From: Chitinivibrionales bacterium
GTDB taxonomy: Bacteria; Fibrobacterota; Chitinivibrionia; Chitinivibrionales; WJKA01
Length of the DNA stretch: 9,852 nucleotides
Direction of reading: 5' to 3'
Assembly: GCA_014729375.1 (NCBI GenBank)
Contig: WJKA01000244.1
Span: 1-9,852 of the forward strand
In this document: positions 6,303-9,852 of the stretch, one piece after another
Numbering within the stretch: position 1 is the first letter of the stretch
Layout: each line of letters begins with the position of its first letter
Translations under genes and position numbers: made by a program
Notes under the pieces: model-generated
What the model was told of the DNA's origin: nothing
The model's input: the letters and a program-made list of their open reading frames with translations, nothing else
Databases searched by the model: none

Positions 6303-8513
6303 ATGGAAACGGTAGCAATGCTGCCTGATGACGCCCTGGGCAAAGCGTTTATTCCACCGGAGTATCTTCCCGGCGGCAAAAACGAATTTTACCTGCGCGA
6401 AAAGCAGCAGCCCCGCCGGAATGAAATGTACCGGAATCTCCGCTCCGATGAAATTGAGGTCCTGGTAAAAAACGGCAATACGTGCGACAACTGGGACACA
6501 ATTCTTGTTAGTGAAGAATTCACGCCGTCCCTGATAAAGAATTCGGAATTTTTCGGCCTTGTCAGAATCGGCCGGCTCAAACCTGCCGTGCTCTGCCATC
6601 ATGATTTGAAAATTCCTGCCGGGATAACCAGTTGCAGAATTATTTCAAGCGACATCGGCGATGATCCGGCATTGCATACACTCCGGTATCTCGCCCATTA
6701 TATAATCGGCAACCGGTGCATTTTGATGAATATTGACGAAATGCACGTGACCGATCATGCCAAATTCGGGAACGGCATCCTGAAAGACGGCGAATCGGAG
6801 GATGTGCGGGTATGGCTGGAGATTATGAATGAAGGCGGCGACCGGTCGGTGCTTCCTTTTGACGGCATGATAACTGCCGACGCCTATATCTGGGCCAGGT
6901 ACCGCGACGACCGCCCGCTCCAGAAAAAACTCCTCTCGATCACCCAGAAGAGTTTTGATTCCCGCAGAGGATACTACGGAACAGTCGGCAATCAGTCGGT
7001 GATCAAGAATTCTCGCATAATAAAAGACGTCAAGGTCGGTTCTCACGCGTATATCAAAGGGGCGAACAAACTTAAAAACCTGACAATTAACTCAAACGAC
7101 AGGGAAGCGACCCAGATCGGCGAAGGCGTTGAGCTTGTTAACGGCATAATCGGATATGGCTGCAAAATTTTTTACGGATGCAAAGCGGTCAGATTTATAC
7201 TCGGCAACAATTCGAACATCAAATACGGCGGGCGGCTCCTGAATTCCTTTCTCGGGGACAACTCCACGGTTTCCTGCTGCGAGATGCTCAACAATCTGAT
7301 ATTTCCCGCGCACGAGCAACACCATAATAATTCTTTTCTGATCGCATCGCTGGTAATGGGTCAGAGCAATCTTGCCGCGGGCGCGACAATCGGCTCAAAT
7401 CACAACAGCAGGGCAAACGACAATGAAATCCGGGCCGGCCGGGGATTCTGGCCGGGGCTCTGCACTACTGTCAAGCACTCCTGTCGCTTTGCCTCATTCG
7501 TGCTGCTGGCAAAGGGCGATTATCCGGCAGAACTGAATATCCCCCTCCCCTTTTCCCTGCTTAACGACGATGTCGCGCGTGACAGACTGGAAATCATGCC
7601 GGCGTTCTGGTGGATGTACAACATGTATGCTCTGACACGCAACAGTTGGAAATTCCAGGCGCGTGACAAACGAAAAACAAGATCACAACATATCGAATTC
7701 GATTTTCTGGCTCCGGACACGGTCGAAGAGATTTTTGAAGCGTGCAGACTGCTGGAGCTCTGGACCGGCAAGGCCCTGCTTGCAAGCAACGGACAGGACC
7801 CCGCCGGGAAAAGCGCCCGCAGCCTGATTCAAAAAGGCCGCACTGCGCTCAATGACAACCCCGATATGGTCCGCTCCTTGACAATACACGGTGAACATCT
7901 GGAAAAATCAAAACGGCACTCGGTAATTGTCAAATGCGTCGAGGCATATGCCGCATATAAAAACATGCTTCATTATTACGCAGTAAAAAATTGTGTCCGG
8001 TTCCTCGAAGATTCCGGAAAATCATCACCGGCTTTTATGAAAAAAAGGCTTGCCGGACCTCGGGAAACCCGCTGGATTAATATCGGCGGCCAGCTTGTCA
8101 CAGAGCCCGAATTGCAGCACCTTCTCAAAAACATCAAAGCCGGCAGACTGAAAACCTGGAATGATATTCATCGAGCATACGACTATCTCTGGGAGACATA
8201 TCCGCTTGAAAAGCAGCGACACGCCTATGCGGTGCTCCTGGAACTCCTGGGCACCCCTGTCCTCTCCGGGAAACAGTGGAACCAGAGTCTGGACAAAGCA
8301 GTTGAAATACAGGAGTATATCTGCGAACAGGTGTTTCTGAGTCGCAAGAAGGATTTCGAAAACCCGTTTCGTCTTGCCACATACAGGAATACGGCCGAGA
8401 TGCGCGCGGTATGCGGAACCGCAGAAAGCAACAGTTTTGTTCATCAAGTGCGCAGGGAAACAGCCGAATTCAAAAAGCGCGTTGCACGCATACAAAAGAA
8501 AGCCGGAACATAA
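6303..8513 (+). CDS. DUF4954-family protein with a left-handed beta-helix (hexapeptide) core
   Basis: This 736-residue protein matches from memory the DUF4954 family, common in Bacteroidota and Spirochaetota and without an assigned function. An N-terminal segment (about 1-42) precedes the family-like start YRNLRSDEIEVLVKNGN (43-59). Residues about 225-400 read as imperfect hexapeptide turns (IGEGVELVNGIIGYGCKIF, FLGDNSTV, LAAGATIGSNHNS), the pattern of the left-handed beta-helix of acyl- and nucleotidyl-transferases such as LpxA and GlmU. The dense segment HEQHHNNSFLIAS (337-349), then GATIGSNHNSR (360-370) and AGRGFWPGL (378-386), holds clustered His, Asn and Arg and is the likeliest active site. 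The rest (about 470-736) is charged and mostly helical in appearance. No signal peptide or membrane span is seen, so it is probably cytosolic. It follows carB by 13 nt with its own strong ribosome binding site and is probably in the carB operon. Family call fairly sure; a sugar-nucleotide or acyl-transfer role is only inference from the fold. Confidence 0.85.
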   Translation: METVAMLPDDALGKAFIPPEYLPGGKNEFYLREKQQPRRNEMYRNLRSDEIEVLVKNGNTCDNWDTILVSEEFTPSLIKNSEFFGLVRIGRLKPAVLCHHDLKIPAGITSCRIISSDIGDDPALHTLRYLAHYIIGNRCILMNIDEMHVTDHAKFGNGILKDGESEDVRVWLEIMNEGGDRSVLPFDGMITADAYIWARYRDDRPLQKKLLSITQKSFDSRRGYYGTVGNQSVIKNSRIIKDVKVGSHAYIKGANKLKNLTINSNDREATQIGEGVELVNGIIGYGCKIFYGCKAVRFILGNNSNIKYGGRLLNSFLGDNSTVSCCEMLNNLIFPAHEQHHNNSFLIASLVMGQSNLAAGATIGSNHNSRANDNEIRAGRGFWPGLCTTVKHSCRFASFVLLAKGDYPAELNIPLPFSLLNDDVARDRLEIMPAFWWMYNMYALTRNSWKFQARDKRKTRSQHIEFDFLAPDTVEEIFEACRLLELWTGKALLASNGQDPAGKSARSLIQKGRTALNDNPDMVRSLTIHGEHLEKSKRHSVIVKCVEAYAAYKNMLHYYAVKNCVRFLEDSGKSSPAFMKKRLAGPRETRWINIGGQLVTEPELQHLLKNIKAGRLKTWNDIHRAYDYLWETYPLEKQRHAYAVLLELLGTPVLSGKQWNQSLDKAVEIQEYICEQVFLSRKKDFENPFRLATYRNTAEMRAVCGTAESNSFVHQVRRETAEFKKRVARIQKKAGT

Positions 8514-8518
8514 ATACC

Positions 8519-8536
8519 AGCAGGCCGTATCCTGCT
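8519..8536. terminator. Possible short bidirectional hairpin between convergent genes
   Basis: AGCAGG (8519-8524) and CCTGCT (8531-8536) can form a perfect 6-bp stem with a 6-nt loop. It sits in the 31-nt gap between the convergent stops of the DUF4954 gene (8513) and the SIS gene (8545), where a shared terminator would be expected. There is no clear T-run on either side, so intrinsic termination is uncertain. Confidence 0.35.
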
Positions 8537-8544
8537 ACCATGCA

Positions 8545-9561
8545 TTACGCCACAAATTCATTTCCGACTTTCCGGGCGCGTTCCGGCTTGTCGAGATTTA
8601 TGCCCAGCGCCAGTCCAATTTCCACCAGCAGGTTCCAGCCCGCACATAAATAAACATACTGACCCAGGTCTCCCGCAGCCGGCACCTTGATAGTCGGGAA
8701 CGGCGTTTCCCTGTCGGCGATTGCCACAACATGTAACCCGACTCCGTTCACGAGGACTTCCCGGAATTTTTCGATCTCCTCCTCGATCGGATCCACCACA
8801 AAAACAATGTCGTTTGTATCCATAACCTCTTCAATGCCGTGCACTGCATAGGTCCCTTCGAGAAAATCCGACTTTTTGCGTGTTATTTCATTGGTTTTCA
8901 ATGTCAGCTCTTCCGCAACCCCGTCATTGTATCCTGCAAAGTAGATTGTCGGCGCGGCCGCCGCCTTCTGTACGATGCCGGCATCGATTTTTATTGTCAA
9001 GGCAGCATTCGCTTTTGTCCCAAGACCCGCAATGTCATCCGCCCTGTTTTCACCGGCAATATTCCAGAGTATCGATTCATAAAACAGCGCCTGTTCAACC
9101 ACGCTTTTCGTCGCGGCAACAGCCTCCTCCCAGCCGCATGTCAACACAAATGTCTCCGCACAGGCCTCCTCAAGAAGCGTCCCGCTGTTGGCGGTCAAGC
9201 CGAACCGGTTGTTATTGCCCTGCTCCGCAAGCATTTTTGCCAGAAGAACAACTTCTTTTGTACGGCCTGAATTTGATGCACAGAACACGGCGAATTTCCG
9301 TAAATCATACTGCGCGGATTGACGTGAACCGTCCGTTGAAATCTGAAGATCATGCCCCCGGGAAAGGCATTTCCTGATAGCATTTTTTGCAGGAAATATT
9401 CTGCTCGATCCCTCGCCAGTCATAAACAGCCTGCCCGCCGACTTGATACTACCGGATACACCGGCAGTCCTCCCGCAATCAAATCCGGAAATGACCTCGA
9501 CCGTATCAAGCATCTCGCGACACAGTGCAAACTGTGAATATTTTGAATCTGACAAATTCAT
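8545..9561 (-). CDS. Stand-alone double SIS-domain sugar isomerase/deaminase, GlmS-isomerase-like
   Basis: This 338-residue protein has two SIS (sugar isomerase) domains and no glutaminase domain. The first contains GEGSSRIF (49-56) and CASNSGRTKE (94-103), the phosphosugar-binding SxSGxT signature. The second begins at IYFAGYNDG (206-214). An ungapped alignment by eye with the E. coli GlmS isomerase helix puts Glu218, Lys222, Glu225 and His241 (AEELTLKTNE ... AVHG) on GlmS Glu481, Lys485, Glu488 and His504. Lys331 in DKPERARKVG matches Lys603. The full isomerase residue set therefore seems kept, which favours an active enzyme on a phosphosugar or amino-sugar phosphate. Candidates are a GlmD-like glucosamine-6-phosphate deaminase, a fructosamine-phosphate deglycase (FrlB-like) or an AgaS-like enzyme; the sequence alone does not decide. 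The start at 9561 is chosen because AAGGAGG precedes it by 6 nt and the conserved-looking part begins just after it; the frame extends 40 codons further without support. It is convergent with the DUF4954 gene. Confidence 0.85.
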   Translation of the reverse strand: MNLSDSKYSQFALCREMLDTVEVISGFDCGRTAGVSGSIKSAGRLFMTGEGSSRIFPAKNAIRKCLSRGHDLQISTDGSRQSAQYDLRKFAVFCASNSGRTKEVVLLAKMLAEQGNNNRFGLTANSGTLLEEACAETFVLTCGWEEAVAATKSVVEQALFYESILWNIAGENRADDIAGLGTKANAALTIKIDAGIVQKAAAAPTIYFAGYNDGVAEELTLKTNEITRKKSDFLEGTYAVHGIEEVMDTNDIVFVVDPIEEEIEKFREVLVNGVGLHVVAIADRETPFPTIKVPAAGDLGQYVYLCAGWNLLVEIGLALGINLDKPERARKVGNEFVA

Positions 9562-9567
9562 GCAACT

Positions 9568-9574
9568 CCTCCTT
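9568..9574 (-). promoter_or_regulatory. Ribosome binding site that sets the SIS gene start
   Basis: On the minus strand AAGGAGG lies 6 nt before ATG 9561-9559. It selects this start over two upstream in-frame ATGs, one at the end of the open frame near 9681 and one in the palindrome region. Confidence 0.9.
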
Positions 9575-9590
9575 GCAAAAAAAACAGATG

Positions 9591-9672
9591 GATACATTTT
9601 TGTGTTGTTTTTTATCAAATACATGGTGCCGCAGTTGCATGTCAAACAAAAAAAACAGGACAAAAATGTATC
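9591..9672. repeat. Long imperfect palindrome upstream of the SIS gene
   Basis: The arms 9591-9625 and 9638-9672 are inverted copies matching at 27 of 35 positions around a 12-nt centre (9626-9637). The outer 13 bp (GATACATTTTTGT) match perfectly, then 8 more after a two-base break (TGTTTTTT), and the inner ACATG also matches. It lies 30-111 nt before the SIS start codon and overlaps the candidate promoter. It could be an operator for a dimeric regulator, an RNA hairpin, or a remnant of a small repeat element. The T-rich arm composition raises the chance of random matches in the inner part but not in the 13-bp outer arm. Confidence 0.7.
9616..9645 (-). promoter_or_regulatory. Candidate sigma-70-type promoter for the SIS gene
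   Basis: On the minus strand a perfect TTGACA (9645-9640) is followed after 18 nt by TATTTG (9621-9616), a weak -10 with 3 of 6 consensus bases. Transcription would start near 9609, giving a leader of about 48 nt to the ATG. The -35 falls in the right arm of the palindrome and the -10 in the left arm, so a protein bound to the palindrome would block it. Confidence 0.4.
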
Positions 9673-9681
9673 GGCGCACAT

Positions 9682-9852
9682 GCAAAATTAATATTTTATT
9701 GTGACTGCTCTGGTTGATCGGGCCGGTCATTCGGGCTGGATTGTTTTTCCGGACAAACCTGCCCGGCACATCGAGACCGGCATTCGGGGGCGGAATGACT
9801 GCCGGATTCATGCATAAGGACCTGAGTAGGTGCATTGTATTCTGAGTAACCA
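9682..9852. other. Non-coding stretch at the window end, no gene recognised
   Basis: With the palindrome, this makes about 290 bases (9562-9852) upstream of the SIS gene without a credible gene. An open frame on the minus strand starting at 9835 has no recognisable family or good ribosome binding site and runs through the palindrome and into the SIS gene in another frame, so it is not called. Two weak repeats are visible: CCGGTCATTCGGG (9723-9735) resembling CCGGCATTCGGG (9777-9788), and CTGAGTA at 9822-9828 and again at 9842-9848. Confidence 0.6.

Noticed and set aside
9506..9835. A 109-codon minus-strand frame upstream of the SIS gene.
   Set aside because: No family resemblance or ribosome binding site; it crosses the palindrome and the SIS start in another frame.

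Overview
The window looks like bacterial chromosome of roughly balanced GC content, with tightly packed genes and strong Shine-Dalgarno sites (AAAGGAG, AGGAGGT, AAGGAGG). No mobile elements, RNA genes or CRISPR arrays were seen. The DUF4954-type protein and the unusual second PurF-like protein are types I associate from memory with Bacteroidota, Spirochaetota and Fibrobacterota. The good Shine-Dalgarno sites argue against typical Bacteroidota, so a Fibrobacterota- or Spirochaetota-like organism is my best guess. This is inference, not a taxonomic assignment.

From the left, the plus strand carries the 3' end of pyrG (CTP synthase, cut by the window edge). Next come a PurF-like paralogue whose glutaminase active site is missing (204-1604), a canonical iron-sulfur-type purF (1608-2984), full-length carB (3083-6289) and a DUF4954-type left-handed beta-helix protein (6303-8513). 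The first three are 3-31 nt apart and carB to the DUF4954 gene is 13 nt, which suggests one or two transcription units. The only larger gap is 98 nt before carB. On the minus strand, converging on this set, is a stand-alone two-SIS-domain protein (8545-9561). It keeps the catalytic residues of the GlmS isomerase half but has no glutaminase half. Its upstream region (9562-9852) holds a long imperfect palindrome over a candidate promoter and no convincing gene.

The named genes share a chemistry. CTP synthase, PurF and carbamoyl-phosphate synthase all use ammonia released from glutamine to feed nucleotide synthesis: pyrG and carB for pyrimidines, purF for the committed step of purines. The PurF-like paralogue lacks the nucleophilic cysteine and the other glutaminase residues but keeps the PRPP loop and the four likely Fe-S cysteines. 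It may be an ammonia-dependent or regulatory partner of the adjacent PurF, or a PRPP-binding enzyme of different function. It is the most interesting item here. The DUF4954 protein and the SIS protein have no firm substrate; both folds are common in amino-sugar and sugar-nucleotide metabolism.
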